The notes beneath the pieces were generated by a model that was given only the letters and a program-made list of their open reading frames with translations, was not told where the DNA came from and made no database searches. This document shows, piece after piece, positions 8,094 through 16,374 of a DNA stretch of 64,000 nt (its first letter is position 1; each line of letters begins with the position of its first letter). Source of the DNA: UBA11346 sp038060575 (GTDB taxonomy: Bacteria > Planctomycetota > UBA11346); NCBI GenBank assembly GCA_964652775.1, contig CAZZAM010000013.1:1-64000 (forward strand), written 5' to 3'. The position numbers and the translations under genes are program-made.

Positions 8094-9743
8094 ATGGACT
8101 CGGGGCTTGGCGCTATTCTTGGCATACTCGCTCTTGGCGTCGTCATCGTCCTGGCCTTCCAGCGCCTGGGCGTCAGCGCCCTCGTCGCCTATCTCGTTAC
8201 TGGAATCATTGCAGGACCAAGTGTCATGGGCCTGGTCCACGCCGAAAGCCTGGAACCCGTAGCTAAAATTGGCGCTGCACTTCTGCTATTCACGATCGGA
8301 CTCGAACTTGATCTGAGTGCTGCGCGACGGCGGTTACGTCCCATCCTTATCTCGTCCACCATCCAAATCTGTTTAACCCTGATTGCTGGATCCGCGATCG
8401 CTTGGCTCGCTGGCTTGCCGCTTCCCTACGCCGTAGCCGTAGGCGCCTGCCTGACCATGACCTCGTCGATCGTTATCATGCGCGCGCTCGACGAACGTAA
8501 ACTCCGCAATCGGGAAGAGGGCCAGATATCCTTGGGTGTTTGCCTCGTTCAGGACATGGCGCTCGGTCCATTGATGTTGTTGATCGCCGCACTAACCCCA
8601 ATCCAACGTGGCGATAATCCGTGGGTCATGGCCCTGGGTGTGGCGCTATTTGCCGGTGGTACATGGCTGCTACGAAGGGTCATGGCAAGCCAACTGGTTG
8701 AACGACTGCGCGCCAGCAAGCTGCCTGAAGTCGAATCCGCCTTTGCCATAACCATCGCGTTGGGCGCAGCTGCATTTTCCGACCGCCTTGGACTTGGCGC
8801 TGCTTTTGGCGCATTCGCCGCTGGACTCTCGCTTGGAGGGCAAGGCAGTCGTAAGATGGTGGAAGACTCGACTAGGCCGCTCGCTGGCCTAACCGCAATC
8901 TTGTTCTTTGCTGCCATGGGCGCCTTGTTCGACGTACGCTTCGTCGTCGCACATTGGCTGGAAGTCACCGCTCTCACCATCGTGGCATTGATCGTCAAAG
9001 CGCCGATCGCCGCATTCGCCATGCGACTATCCGGTATGACGTGGCGTCGCGCTTGGGGCTGCGGTCTACTACTCGCACAAGTCGGTGAATTTGCTTTCGT
9101 ACTTGCTGCAGCCGCATTCGCTAATACGGGAAATCCCGAAATGCTTGATCTCTACCGTTTGGTTATTGCCACCACCTGCATATCCATCGCTTCAGCTCCG
9201 ATCCTCGCCTGGATGGCTCAACCATTTCTACCGTCAACTAAACTCGACCTCCTGCGCAGCAGTGGCGACACCGTGGTCATCGCGGGCCTCGGTCCGGTTG
9301 GCAACACGGTCGTTGACACCCTGCGCAAACAGGGCGTGCCCCTCCTGCTCATCGATCGCAATGAACGCCTGCTTGCCCCGTGGGAAGGAGTCGCCGGCGT
9401 GCGTATCCATCTCGGCCGCATCGAAGACATGGAAGACTGGATCCCACTTGTCGGCCATCGCCCATCGCTGATCGTCCTAACGTTTCCAGTAGCCGACGCG
9501 TCGGCGATCGTTGCCCGCCGCCTCCGCGGACTTGATCCATCCCTGCGTATCATCGCCCGCGCTCCATTTACCGCCCAAGTACAACAACTCCTCGACGCCG
9601 GTGCCCACGAAGTCATCTGCGACGAGGCGGAAACCTCGCGCGCCCTCATGCCGATGTTGGAACGGGCGCTGAATCCACCCGACACAGCGGGCCGAATACG
9701 TACAACTGGAGTCACGATTACTGGCGTTGACAGAGTTGACTAG
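8094..9743 (+). CDS. CPA2-family cation:proton antiporter with TrkA-N domain
   Basis: A 549-residue KefB/KefC-like transporter. About twelve hydrophobic segments (residues 1-385) match the Na+/H+ exchanger fold, including FTIGLELDL near residue 70. A C-terminal Rossmann TrkA-N domain starts at VVIAGLGPVGNTVVDTL, has a GxGxxG nucleotide loop and continues to about residue 530. Such proteins exchange K+ or Na+ for H+ under NAD(H) or thiol control. It reads divergently from prmC, with 89 bp between the two start codons. Confidence 0.9.
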   Translation: MDSGLGAILGILALGVVIVLAFQRLGVSALVAYLVTGIIAGPSVMGLVHAESLEPVAKIGAALLLFTIGLELDLSAARRRLRPILISSTIQICLTLIAGSAIAWLAGLPLPYAVAVGACLTMTSSIVIMRALDERKLRNREEGQISLGVCLVQDMALGPLMLLIAALTPIQRGDNPWVMALGVALFAGGTWLLRRVMASQLVERLRASKLPEVESAFAITIALGAAAFSDRLGLGAAFGAFAAGLSLGGQGSRKMVEDSTRPLAGLTAILFFAAMGALFDVRFVVAHWLEVTALTIVALIVKAPIAAFAMRLSGMTWRRAWGCGLLLAQVGEFAFVLAAAAFANTGNPEMLDLYRLVIATTCISIASAPILAWMAQPFLPSTKLDLLRSSGDTVVIAGLGPVGNTVVDTLRKQGVPLLLIDRNERLLAPWEGVAGVRIHLGRIEDMEDWIPLVGHRPSLIVLTFPVADASAIVARRLRGLDPSLRIIARAPFTAQVQQLLDAGAHEVICDEAETSRALMPMLERALNPPDTAGRIRTTGVTITGVDRVD

Positions 9744-9768
9744 GTTCAGAGACTCCCCACCCTTCCAG

Positions 9769-9844
9769 GCTCCCATCGTCTAGCGGCCTAGGACAGCGGA
9801 TTCTCAGTCCGCGAACAACGGTTCAAATCCGTTTGGGAGTACCA
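9769..9844 (+). tRNA. tRNA-Glu (anticodon CTC), integration target
   Basis: A full cloverleaf can be drawn. The acceptor arms are GCTCCCA/TGGGAGT, the D-arm lies around CTAGCGGCCTAGG, and the anticodon stem GCGGA/TCCGC encloses loop TTCTCAG (anticodon CTC). The T-arm is AACGG-TTCAAAT-CCGTT. Discriminator A is followed by an encoded CCA. Its last 44 bp are repeated at 21019-21062, so this gene is the attachment site of the genomic island to its right. Confidence 0.95.
9801..9844 (+). mobile_element. attL: tRNA-Glu 3' end of integrated island
   Basis: These 44 bp, from the anticodon loop to the encoded CCA, match 21019-21062 exactly. The left copy completes the functional tRNA. Downstream similarity continues past the exact repeat through a hairpin terminator that is also duplicated on the right. 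Confidence 0.9.
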
Positions 9845-9851
9845 GACGAAA

Positions 9852-9873
9852 AACCTCGGTTTTTACCGGGGTT
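9852..9873 (+). terminator. Hairpin after tRNA-Glu (left copy)
   Basis: Stem AACCTCGG/CCGGGGTT (one G-T pair) with a T-rich loop, followed by TATTCGTTT. The homologous hairpin at 21070-21091 beyond attR is probably the original chromosomal tRNA terminator; this one came with the island. Confidence 0.6.
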
Positions 9874-9913
9874 TATTCGTTTATAGAGATGGTCTGGTGT
9901 TAGGCATTTTGCT

Positions 9914-9934
9914 CTATGCCCACCCTATGCCCAC
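9914..9934. repeat. Tandem CTATGCCCAC motif near attL
   Basis: Two copies of CTATGCCCAC with an 11-bp period. A matching pair (TGCCCAC, 11-bp period) lies at 20881-20898 just upstream of the integrase start. One helical turn of spacing at both island ends fits arm-type binding sites for the integrase or excisionase, which is inference. Confidence 0.5.
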
Positions 9935-10042
9935 TATACCAACACTACGCGGTTCGGCAGACGCTAACGCTTAAACATCAAAACAAATCAGCATAATTCC
10001 TGAAATTCCAATCACAGGAGCCAAAAAGGTTTTAGAAATAAT

Positions 10043-12157
10043 CTATACAGCTTTGTCGCCTGAGCGAATGTCAGTTGATGGGCCAGCCCCCTCTGTGGTG
10101 CTCCCTTCACCCGGATTAGGTTGAGTAGGATTGATACCTTGGCTGTTTATCCCATCTTCTTTGGGATTCACTGCGCCAATCACATCCCCCTCAAACTTCA
10201 GCGTTTTAGAAGCGGGGGTGTAAATTGGACCGATTCCAAATTTTCCAGCGTCAATTTCTTCAGATGGGAGAGATGTTGTAATGATCAACTGACCCAAGCC
10301 TCCCCTGGCCTGAATTTCTTCGATCATGATGTGGTGCAAGTTACGGACGCGCTCCGGTACAATTCCTTTATCTTCAATACTGTCGATAATCATAAAACGA
10401 GGGATGCGGATTTCATCATCGTCGAGTGATGCCATGAAGAGAGCAAAGAAGAAAGCGCTCTTCATGAATGTTGTCGTACTTGCCGAAAGACGAGAGGTAA
10501 ATCTTCCATCAATAATTAGACGATCCTTGGAAAAATCGAATTCAAATTGGCTCGCCTTATCGAGTGCTTCGTCAGACGTAATATCTTTATGTAGAATATT
10601 AACAGTCAGCTCGCTAATCAGAGTTTCAATCTTCATCTTTCTGTCTCTTCTTTTCTCAATGACTATTCGAATCTCTGCATTGACCTTGTCTATTGAGTAG
10701 CTGATTTGCGTAATCCGCTCGGCAATAATTGAAATTCGTTGCGCTAACGCACCCTTCTCTCTGATGTCTTCAATTTTATTTTCAAGATATCCAATCTTTG
10801 TATATAGCTCGCGAAGTCTCTGTTCAAAAATATTGGGGGTCTTATTAATTGAGTCGTACTGAGATTGAAGCAAAAGCATTCTCTTTTCCGTGAAAATCAA
10901 CTCTTCTTTGTACTTGTTAAACGCCAATTCCTTCTCAATGAGGATTGCTTTAGATTCCCTTTGTTGATTGGAAATCTCATTCTGTAGACGAAGTCTTCGA
11001 GTTGCTAAGTTTCCAGAGATGAGTGGCGACTTGCATAGATTGCAAGAATCTAATTTTTCTTTATTTTTTTCGTGCGTTTCTATTGGAGCGAGACAAGACG
11101 GGCATCGTTCGAAGCTAAGGCCGCCGAAAGCCTCTATTGATATTTGCGATTCCTTGAGCGCAGACAGTTTTCGATCAAGTCCAGAAACGAATCGATATGA
11201 ATCCTGAATATCCTCATCTAGCGCTTGTAAATCGCGCCTTATTGAATTAGCCTTACTGGCAGATATTGAATACTGCTCGCTTATCTCTTTGGTGGATTTT
11301 TCAGCTGATCGACGAATAGAATTTATTTGAGTTTTCCGCAAACGATCAGAATTCTCAATGTCAACAATGGCTAGTTTTGCCTGATCAATTTCTAACGTAG
11401 TTTCAGCCTCAAGTTTATTAAAATCAAAAATTCGTAATTCGGGATAAGCAGCGTCTAAAATCCCTTTTATTGCCGACAAAGAGTGTTCCTCTTTTGACTT
11501 CCTAACTTCAAGATTTCGAAGCTCTTGTCGTAGCTCATGAAGCTTTAAATCGTCATACCCCAACAGTAGCTCGCCAACTGTCTGCCGAGTTTCCGAATCG
11601 TTAAAATCCTGATCCCGAAATATCTTGTCCGCAGATGTATCTTGGTCCGAATACATCAGCCTCAATATTTCGTGCATTGTAATATTAGACTCTCGATCCG
11701 TTCTTGTACCCGGAAGACCGAGCGCACGAAACAAATACTCGGAATACGACTCAACCTCCTTGGACCTTCTCCATGGATATCGCACCCATCCTTCAATTCT
11801 CGTAGCCGCCTCGTCCATTGGCCCATAATAGATATCTATGCCTGGATTGGCCGTATCTTCCGATGGCATATAACGTCGCATTGTTATAATTGCCGAACAA
11901 ATCGAGACCTGCCCTATTATAAAATTACAAGCATTGGCTATATCTGACCACTTCTCAACAGTTCCACCCAGTAAATAAAATATGAATTCACAAATCGTGC
12001 TTTTTCCGGTAGTATTGCCCCTGCTACGAATAACGTTCAGTCCGCTATGAAAGCGCTGATCAAAAACCTTTGCGCCCTGACGAGAATACACACATAGACG
12101 TTCAATGCTTAGAAAAGATAAAACCCTCTTCTCTTCAGTAGAGCTAGGAGATGTCAT
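10043..12157 (-). CDS. ABC-3C system SMC/Rad50-like ATPase
   Basis: A 704-residue ATPase with a split ABC head. Walker A is GNTTGKST near residue 50. Two long coiled-coil arms (about 195-310 and 380-510) flank a zinc hook with two CxxC pairs (RCPSC and CNLC, about 345-375). The C-terminal Walker B region reads RFMIIDSIEDKG, the pattern I associate with ABC-three-component (ABC-3C) ATPases. The start has a GGAG Shine-Dalgarno 7 bp upstream and lies within the end of the middle-component gene (14-bp overlap). ABC-3C systems are predicted from comparative genomics to be anti-mobile-element conflict systems. The ~30 C-terminal residues are low-complexity. Confidence 0.82.
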   Translation of the reverse strand: MTSPSSTEEKRVLSFLSIERLCVYSRQGAKVFDQRFHSGLNVIRSRGNTTGKSTICEFIFYLLGGTVEKWSDIANACNFIIGQVSICSAIITMRRYMPSEDTANPGIDIYYGPMDEAATRIEGWVRYPWRRSKEVESYSEYLFRALGLPGTRTDRESNITMHEILRLMYSDQDTSADKIFRDQDFNDSETRQTVGELLLGYDDLKLHELRQELRNLEVRKSKEEHSLSAIKGILDAAYPELRIFDFNKLEAETTLEIDQAKLAIVDIENSDRLRKTQINSIRRSAEKSTKEISEQYSISASKANSIRRDLQALDEDIQDSYRFVSGLDRKLSALKESQISIEAFGGLSFERCPSCLAPIETHEKNKEKLDSCNLCKSPLISGNLATRRLRLQNEISNQQRESKAILIEKELAFNKYKEELIFTEKRMLLLQSQYDSINKTPNIFEQRLRELYTKIGYLENKIEDIREKGALAQRISIIAERITQISYSIDKVNAEIRIVIEKRRDRKMKIETLISELTVNILHKDITSDEALDKASQFEFDFSKDRLIIDGRFTSRLSASTTTFMKSAFFFALFMASLDDDEIRIPRFMIIDSIEDKGIVPERVRNLHHIMIEEIQARGGLGQLIITTSLPSEEIDAGKFGIGPIYTPASKTLKFEGDVIGAVNPKEDGINSQGINPTQPNPGEGSTTEGAGPSTDIRSGDKAV

Positions 12158-12650
12158 AATGATGCTCCATAAGCCCCGATCTTGCCTTTAGACCATCCTC
12201 TCCGAGAAGCTCCACCATAGTTAAGTCCTGCACAATGGCCTGAAACCACGGCGTTTTCTTTTCTGAATTTTCTTCAGAAAGTTTTTTGAATATATTTGTG
12301 GCCTTATCCGTTGCCGTCACAATACCACCTGAAGTAAATGGTTCCGATGATATAAGCCCTATGCCAATCATTGAGCGAACTGATTGAAGCTGGATATCAG
12401 ACATCGAAGAAAAAACGCGAGTCGGAGAGGAAATCCGTTCATATTGCTCTGGCGCTTGTTGAAATGCTTTTCTTGCATGACGAAGATGCTTGGGAAACTT
12501 GAATTTTACGCCAAAATGAGGGAAAACACTATAAAAATCTAGTATTCTGACTTTATCAAATTCCATTCGATGGATTTTTGAATCAGACAATATGCATGCA
12601 ATTCGAAAGCAGCAATGAAACGAGTCGCGAGATTGATGGTATAAAATCAT
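12144..12650 (-). CDS. ABC-3C system middle component (MC5-like)
   Basis: A 168-residue protein starting MILYHQSRDSFHCCFR and containing FDKVRILDFYSVFPHFG. Both match what I remember of the 'ABC-three component system middle component 5' family, which bridges ATPase and effector. The start at 12650 has GGGGA upstream and overlaps the previous gene's stop as ATGA. The 3' end overlaps the ATPase gene by 14 bp, so all three genes are coupled. No catalytic residues are evident. Confidence 0.75.
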   Translation of the reverse strand: MILYHQSRDSFHCCFRIACILSDSKIHRMEFDKVRILDFYSVFPHFGVKFKFPKHLRHARKAFQQAPEQYERISSPTRVFSSMSDIQLQSVRSMIGIGLISSEPFTSGGIVTATDKATNIFKKLSEENSEKKTPWFQAIVQDLTMVELLGEDGLKARSGLMEHHYDIS

Positions 12651-13219
12651 CCATTTCCCCAATCTATATAGCACTTACCAGCCAAATAATACAGCATCCC
12701 CTCCATGTCCGCCTTAGTAATATCAGTCAAACCGTGTAGTTGTGTCTCTATCTCACTGTATATTTTGTGCGTCTCAGCTTCCGCTTCCGTGGTCTTTTTG
12801 CTTTCAACTAATGGGCGAACGCGGTGTTCAAACGCAGAATCAATCTCAACAAGTATAAGCGCGTAAACTTCCTGAAGTAACTCGTTAAACGTGGAACTCT
12901 GTAGTTTCTTTGCAAATCGTTCTTTTAAACGCATTGCTCGTTTTAGCTTCGCTTTCATTCCACCACCAGTCAGCTTTTCTTCTAGCGATCGAAACCCAGC
13001 AGCCGGCTGATCTGAACTCTCCTCCATGTAATCCGCTAATTTCTCAATAAAGTCCTGCTTCTCTTCGCTTATTCCTGATTTAAATTTTTCACACGCTTCT
13101 GAAAGATTTGTTCTCTGCTTAGTGCCAAAATTATTAATCGTTTTGTATATGTCTCCAGCTGCTACATCCCCACCAGCGACAATGTTTTCCTGGTTGACCC
13201 TATTGCCTAGGATGGCCAT
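12647..13219 (-). CDS. ABC-3C system third component with AGGD-motif N-terminus
   Basis: A 190-residue protein. The N-terminus has the motif ENIVAGGDVAAGDI followed by KTINNFG, a Gly/Asp-rich signature seen in ABC-3C-associated proteins. The remainder is charged and alpha-helical, with a basic stretch around residues 90-105. It is encoded immediately after a small membrane protein carrying the same motif (TAA directly followed by ATG) and overlaps the middle component by 4 bp. I cannot assign an enzymatic effector domain. It may be the signalling or effector component. Confidence 0.65.
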   Translation of the reverse strand: MAILGNRVNQENIVAGGDVAAGDIYKTINNFGTKQRTNLSEACEKFKSGISEEKQDFIEKLADYMEESSDQPAAGFRSLEEKLTGGGMKAKLKRAMRLKERFAKKLQSSTFNELLQEVYALILVEIDSAFEHRVRPLVESKKTTEAEAETHKIYSEIETQLHGLTDITKADMEGMLYYLAGKCYIDWGNG

Positions 13220-13516
13220 TTATTTGCTCTTTTTTATGTCGCCACCCGCAATGTCGCCATCAGCGGTGATGTCTTCTTGAAGCACGTTTCTGCTATTGGG
13301 TGACGTTGTCCCAATTGACCCTCCAGCGACATTCCCTTTAGCGATCAACTTCCGCTGAATCGTTTTATTTCTCGCGGTTCGATAGCCCCAAATGGCAACA
13401 CCAATGGTCGCGAGAAGACCGACTAAACCAACTATCCATCCGTCCATCCCAAGAATAACCCAGTCTGTTTTTTGTGGCGGCTCTTGATGCGATATTAGTG
13501 AAGAGCCATCAGCCAT
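13220..13516 (-). CDS. Small membrane protein with AGGD motifs, first gene of ABC-3C operon
   Basis: A 98-residue protein. One transmembrane helix lies near residues 26-45 (GWIVGLVGLLATIGVAIWGY). The C-terminal half carries two motifs, GNVAGGSI and DGDIAGGDI, close to the ENIVAGGDVAAGDI of the next gene. The ATG at 13516 was chosen because TTAGGAT lies just upstream; the frame is open for 21 more codons. The stop directly abuts the next start. The shared motif suggests that this protein anchors the system, or its third component, to the membrane. Confidence 0.7.
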   Translation of the reverse strand: MADGSSLISHQEPPQKTDWVILGMDGWIVGLVGLLATIGVAIWGYRTARNKTIQRKLIAKGNVAGGSIGTTSPNSRNVLQEDITADGDIAGGDIKKSK

Positions 13517-13657
13517 AGTTGATCCTAAGCATTCAGCGTCGTGATTTGAGGGTAGGTATTGAGTCTTGTGGCATGTCACTTATGCAGCCATGATCATCAG
13601 GTACAAGAGGTTACGATTACCTGAATCCGTCTTGATTTATTAATTCCCAATAAACCC

Positions 13658-13975
13658 TTACCGAGGACGCGGTATCTGTCGAACTCCCAAATTCGCCTTG
13701 GAACTGGTGTGCGCTCCTGTCTTTAATCGTTCAACATAAGCCCGAAGGATTGGATGTGCGTTATCCAAGCACGCCGCCACAATAAACACTTCACGCTCTG
13801 TTCCGGTTAGCTTTAAAGCGTCCGCCAACCGTTCGACATGGCGAACAGGGAAAGGACACAGTCCGCGTGATGCGAGGCTCAAAAGCCCGTGCCCTATGCC
13901 GACCTGACGAGCGATAGCCCGCAGCGATACCTTCCCACCCGTGAGGCGGCGACGTAGATCCTCAGAAAAGCCCAC
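13658..13975 (-). CDS. HTH (XRE-like) regulator
   Basis: A 105-residue protein with a GTG start. Residues 15-60 fit a lambda-repressor-type helix-turn-helix (SLRAIARQVGIGHGLLSLASRG), followed by a helical tail. It sits upstream of, and in the same direction as, the ABC-3C operon with a 141-bp gap, so it may control that operon. It could also serve the divergent lipoprotein gene. Confidence 0.6.
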   Translation of the reverse strand: MGFSEDLRRRLTGGKVSLRAIARQVGIGHGLLSLASRGLCPFPVRHVERLADALKLTGTEREVFIVAACLDNAHPILRAYVERLKTGAHTSSKANLGVRQIPRPR

Positions 13976-14065
13976 CCGGTCAGGCTATCGGGTTTCTCTC
14001 TCGTTGCATGCTTGCATTGATTGGTTTAGTTCACAATACCACACATCCCCCATCGCTGAGGTCAC

Positions 14066-14515
14066 ATGCTCCTTCGTTCTCCGCTCTTTTCTCTGCCAAT
14101 CGTCCTCGTCATGTGCCTGCTCACAGGCTGCCAAGAGCGCCCCAAGTCATTCGTGGAACAGCCACCCGGCTGGAACTCGATTACCATCCGCAAAGGGTTA
14201 GCTAAGGATATCGCATGGCAGAAGGTGGCAGACCTACTTGCCAAGAGTTACGACCTGGAGGTTATGAATAAGGACACTGGCTACATTCGCACAGCCTACA
14301 AGATCTCCCAAGCGATTTACACATCATCCGGCCAAATAGAGTCGAGTTATCGTCGGCGTGTAATCGCCAAGATTCAAAGTGATACCGACATCATCGAAAT
14401 TAAAACCGAGGCCGGATGGTGGGACAAAAACTGCTGGCTTGAGGGCTTCGATAGCGTCGACATGGCGACGCTGAAGACGGATATCTCAGCGGTTATCGGC
14501 GACATTACAAAGTAA
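14066..14515 (+). CDS. Exported lipoprotein of unknown function
   Basis: A 149-residue protein. A type II signal peptide (MLLRSPLFSLPIVLVMCLLTGC) ends in lipobox LLTGC, with the lipidated cysteine near residue 22. The mature part has no motif I know; the TDIIEIKTEAGWWDKNCW segment suggests a beta-rich fold. It reads divergently from the HTH gene inside the island. Confidence 0.65.
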   Translation: MLLRSPLFSLPIVLVMCLLTGCQERPKSFVEQPPGWNSITIRKGLAKDIAWQKVADLLAKSYDLEVMNKDTGYIRTAYKISQAIYTSSGQIESSYRRRVIAKIQSDTDIIEIKTEAGWWDKNCWLEGFDSVDMATLKTDISAVIGDITK

Positions 14516-14542
14516 GTAGGCCAGTCTCACATGCTGATCCCC

Positions 14543-14569
14543 CCGCTCGCCCAGCTACGGAGCGAGCGG
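14543..14569. terminator. Hairpin after lipoprotein gene
   Basis: An 8-bp perfect stem CCGCTCGC/GCGAGCGG with an 11-nt loop, 27 bp after the lipoprotein stop. No T-run follows, so Rho-independent activity is uncertain. Confidence 0.4.
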
Positions 14570-14592
14570 CCTATCATGAGAAAGACGAAACC

Positions 14593-14784
14593 ATGGAAAA
14601 TCGCGAACTATTCTCTCTGAAATTCACGACAAACGATTTGGGATACGTGATCCTTTACCAATATGATGAAACTGGAAATGAGCAGGAAATACAGCTGCAT
14701 CCGTCGCAGCTTCATCAGGTTATTACTTGGTTGAAGAAAGCTCAATGGGAGTCAATGAGCCGCAACCACTCAACGCCGCTCTGA
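14593..14784 (+). CDS. Small hypothetical protein
   Basis: A 63-residue frame between the lipoprotein and GIY-YIG genes, in the same direction. It ends 32 bp before the next start. The residues are amphipathic and acidic with no transmembrane segment or known motif. Nothing in the sequence indicates a function, and it may not be expressed. Confidence 0.4.
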   Translation: MENRELFSLKFTTNDLGYVILYQYDETGNEQEIQLHPSQLHQVITWLKKAQWESMSRNHSTPL

Positions 14785-14816
14785 GATGCTCATTTCTATG
14801 CGCTGATAGCTGCCAC

Positions 14817-15728
14817 ATGACTGAACAGACCCACGGCTATCTCTACATCCTGAGAAACAGAAGCCTTCCTTCGGACTACGTAAAAATTGGCTACACAAAG
14901 GACATCCAGGAACGGCTTCAATCACTACACAACACCTCCTTACCGACCCCATTTGAGATCGTACGGACAGCGCGTGTTCCTCTATGTGATATGCAGCGCC
15001 GCGAAAAAGACCTGCACAGGATGTTTCAATCGCAACGAATCTCGGATGGCCGCGAATTCTTCCACCTCTCGGATGAGCAATTGGCAGCCGCCATCTCATA
15101 TCTTAATCAGATCCAAGACACGGCTTTTCTCGCCGAAGAGAAACGGCAACTGGACGCACGACTAGCCCAACGTAAGGAGGCCGAGGAACAGCGGGAAACA
15201 GAAAACGAGATACGCAGGGCAGCCAGAGAACGCGAGCGAATGGCCAGGGAAGAGAGCAACCGGTTGAATAGCGAGCGGCGGAACCGTAAACTATTTGAGC
15301 GGTACAAGGAAGTGTTTCTGTCTCATCGTGGAAAAACAAATTTCGGTTCTCCATTCTCATCTCCAACAGTTGAGCAAGAGCGAATTCAATTTGAGAATGA
15401 GCAACGGGCGAGATGGGCCGAGGAAGATCGGTTGGCGGCGGAGAAATGCGCGGCAGAGAAAGTCGCAGAGCATGCCCGCACAGAGCGATTACTGGTCATC
15501 ATAGCACAGATTGAGGACCAAAAGGCAATCGACGATAAAACATTAAGACATCGCCTTGGGCTAGGACTCATCGGCTTTGCACTTGATCCACGACGCAACC
15601 TATCGGACACAGATAAACAACTCATTGCTGAGGATGACGCCAGAAAAACTTCTGCGTTGTTAGCGGAATTATACAAGAAATTCCCGCTGCCACCGAACGA
15701 TAGACGGAAACGGCGCTACCGGATTTGA
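14817..15728 (+). CDS. GIY-YIG (T5orf172/Mug113-like) domain protein with coiled coil
   Basis: A 303-residue protein. The N-terminal ~95 residues (GYLYILRNR, DYVKIGYTKDIQERLQSL, REFFHL) match the T5orf172/Mug113 branch of GIY-YIG nuclease-fold domains common in phages and islands. The rest is a charged, glutamate/arginine-rich coiled coil (about 100-260) with a short basic C-terminus. I chose the ATG at 14817 because it places the domain at the N-terminus; the in-frame upstream extension has no family similarity. Nuclease activity is not assured. Confidence 0.75.
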   Translation: MTEQTHGYLYILRNRSLPSDYVKIGYTKDIQERLQSLHNTSLPTPFEIVRTARVPLCDMQRREKDLHRMFQSQRISDGREFFHLSDEQLAAAISYLNQIQDTAFLAEEKRQLDARLAQRKEAEEQRETENEIRRAARERERMAREESNRLNSERRNRKLFERYKEVFLSHRGKTNFGSPFSSPTVEQERIQFENEQRARWAEEDRLAAEKCAAEKVAEHARTERLLVIIAQIEDQKAIDDKTLRHRLGLGLIGFALDPRRNLSDTDKQLIAEDDARKTSALLAELYKKFPLPPNDRRKRRYRI

Positions 15729-15785
15729 TGCTCCGATTCAATTGTATCTCCACCACGCAACCCTCTCGTTTCAAGATCTCAGCCA

Positions 15786-16268
15786 CTACAAACCAAAATA
15801 CCGCTCCATCCGAGTCAGCTTGCCATCCCAGCGCCGCAATTGCCGCCTGCGATGCACGCGCAAGCGTGACATGTACCGAATTCCATGACACTCCCGACAG
15901 GCGAAACCCTGCGCCGTTGGCGATAGCCAAAGGACCCCAGCCCGCCGACCACAGCGCGGACAGGCCCACCACCAGCGATCCCCCCGAGTGAGAGTGTGGT
16001 CCTGGCGCATCCCTACCGCTTGGCCAATGGATTCGAACATCAGCGCCCAGCCCCCAGGCTCAGGGATCATCAGCCAACTAAGAGTCTGGATCTGCCTCCC
16101 TGCTTGTGTCCACGTAACGATCCCTCCATGCCCGCCCCGTAGGCGCGGATGCCAGCCCCGCAACCCAAGACGCAGGCAGTCGGCATCCCGAGGTCCACTT
16201 GGAGAGTGCTGAGGCCTTTTGTCCGAAGAACGGTCCAGAGCCGCTGCCGCATGTTCATTCTGTCCCAT
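15786..16268 (-). CDS. Zinc-ribbon mobile-element protein
   Basis: Up to 160 residues. The C-terminal half has a treble-clef-like zinc ribbon (WWWACPRCGRR about residue 100, then ACRECHGIRY), a pattern common in short proteins of integrative elements. The N-terminal ~60 residues are arginine/glycine-rich and may not be translated; a start near the MIPEPGG segment is possible. It lies between the GIY-YIG gene and the DUF3987 gene. Confidence 0.5.
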   Translation of the reverse strand: MGQNEHAAAALDRSSDKRPQHSPSGPRDADCLRLGLRGWHPRLRGGHGGIVTWTQAGRQIQTLSWLMIPEPGGWALMFESIGQAVGMRQDHTLTRGDRWWWACPRCGRRAGVLWLSPTAQGFACRECHGIRYMSRLRVHRRRQLRRWDGKLTRMERYFGL

Positions 16269-16355
16269 TTGTCACGTGGTCCTGTAGAAAAGTGAACAGC
16301 AATGCTAGAATATAGAGAGATAATTAAATTAGCTCTCTAAACACCACGTGACAAA
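16268..16355. promoter_or_regulatory. Nested inverted repeats upstream of zinc-ribbon gene
   Basis: An outer perfect 13-bp repeat TTTGTCACGTGGT (16268-16280) pairs with ACCACGTGACAAA (16343-16355). An inner 7-bp repeat TAGAGAG/CTCTCTA (16313-16319, 16333-16339) flanks an AT-rich centre. The element lies between the DUF3987 stop and the zinc-ribbon start. It could be an operator, a replication-initiator site or a terminator; the sequence does not decide. Confidence 0.6.
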
Positions 16356-16374
16356 AAGGACAAAACCCCCTCAC

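Noticed and set aside
15622..15972. 116-codon minus-strand frame between the GIY-YIG and zinc-ribbon genes
   Set aside because: It overlaps the end of the GIY-YIG gene and the zinc-ribbon gene in another frame and shows no domain.
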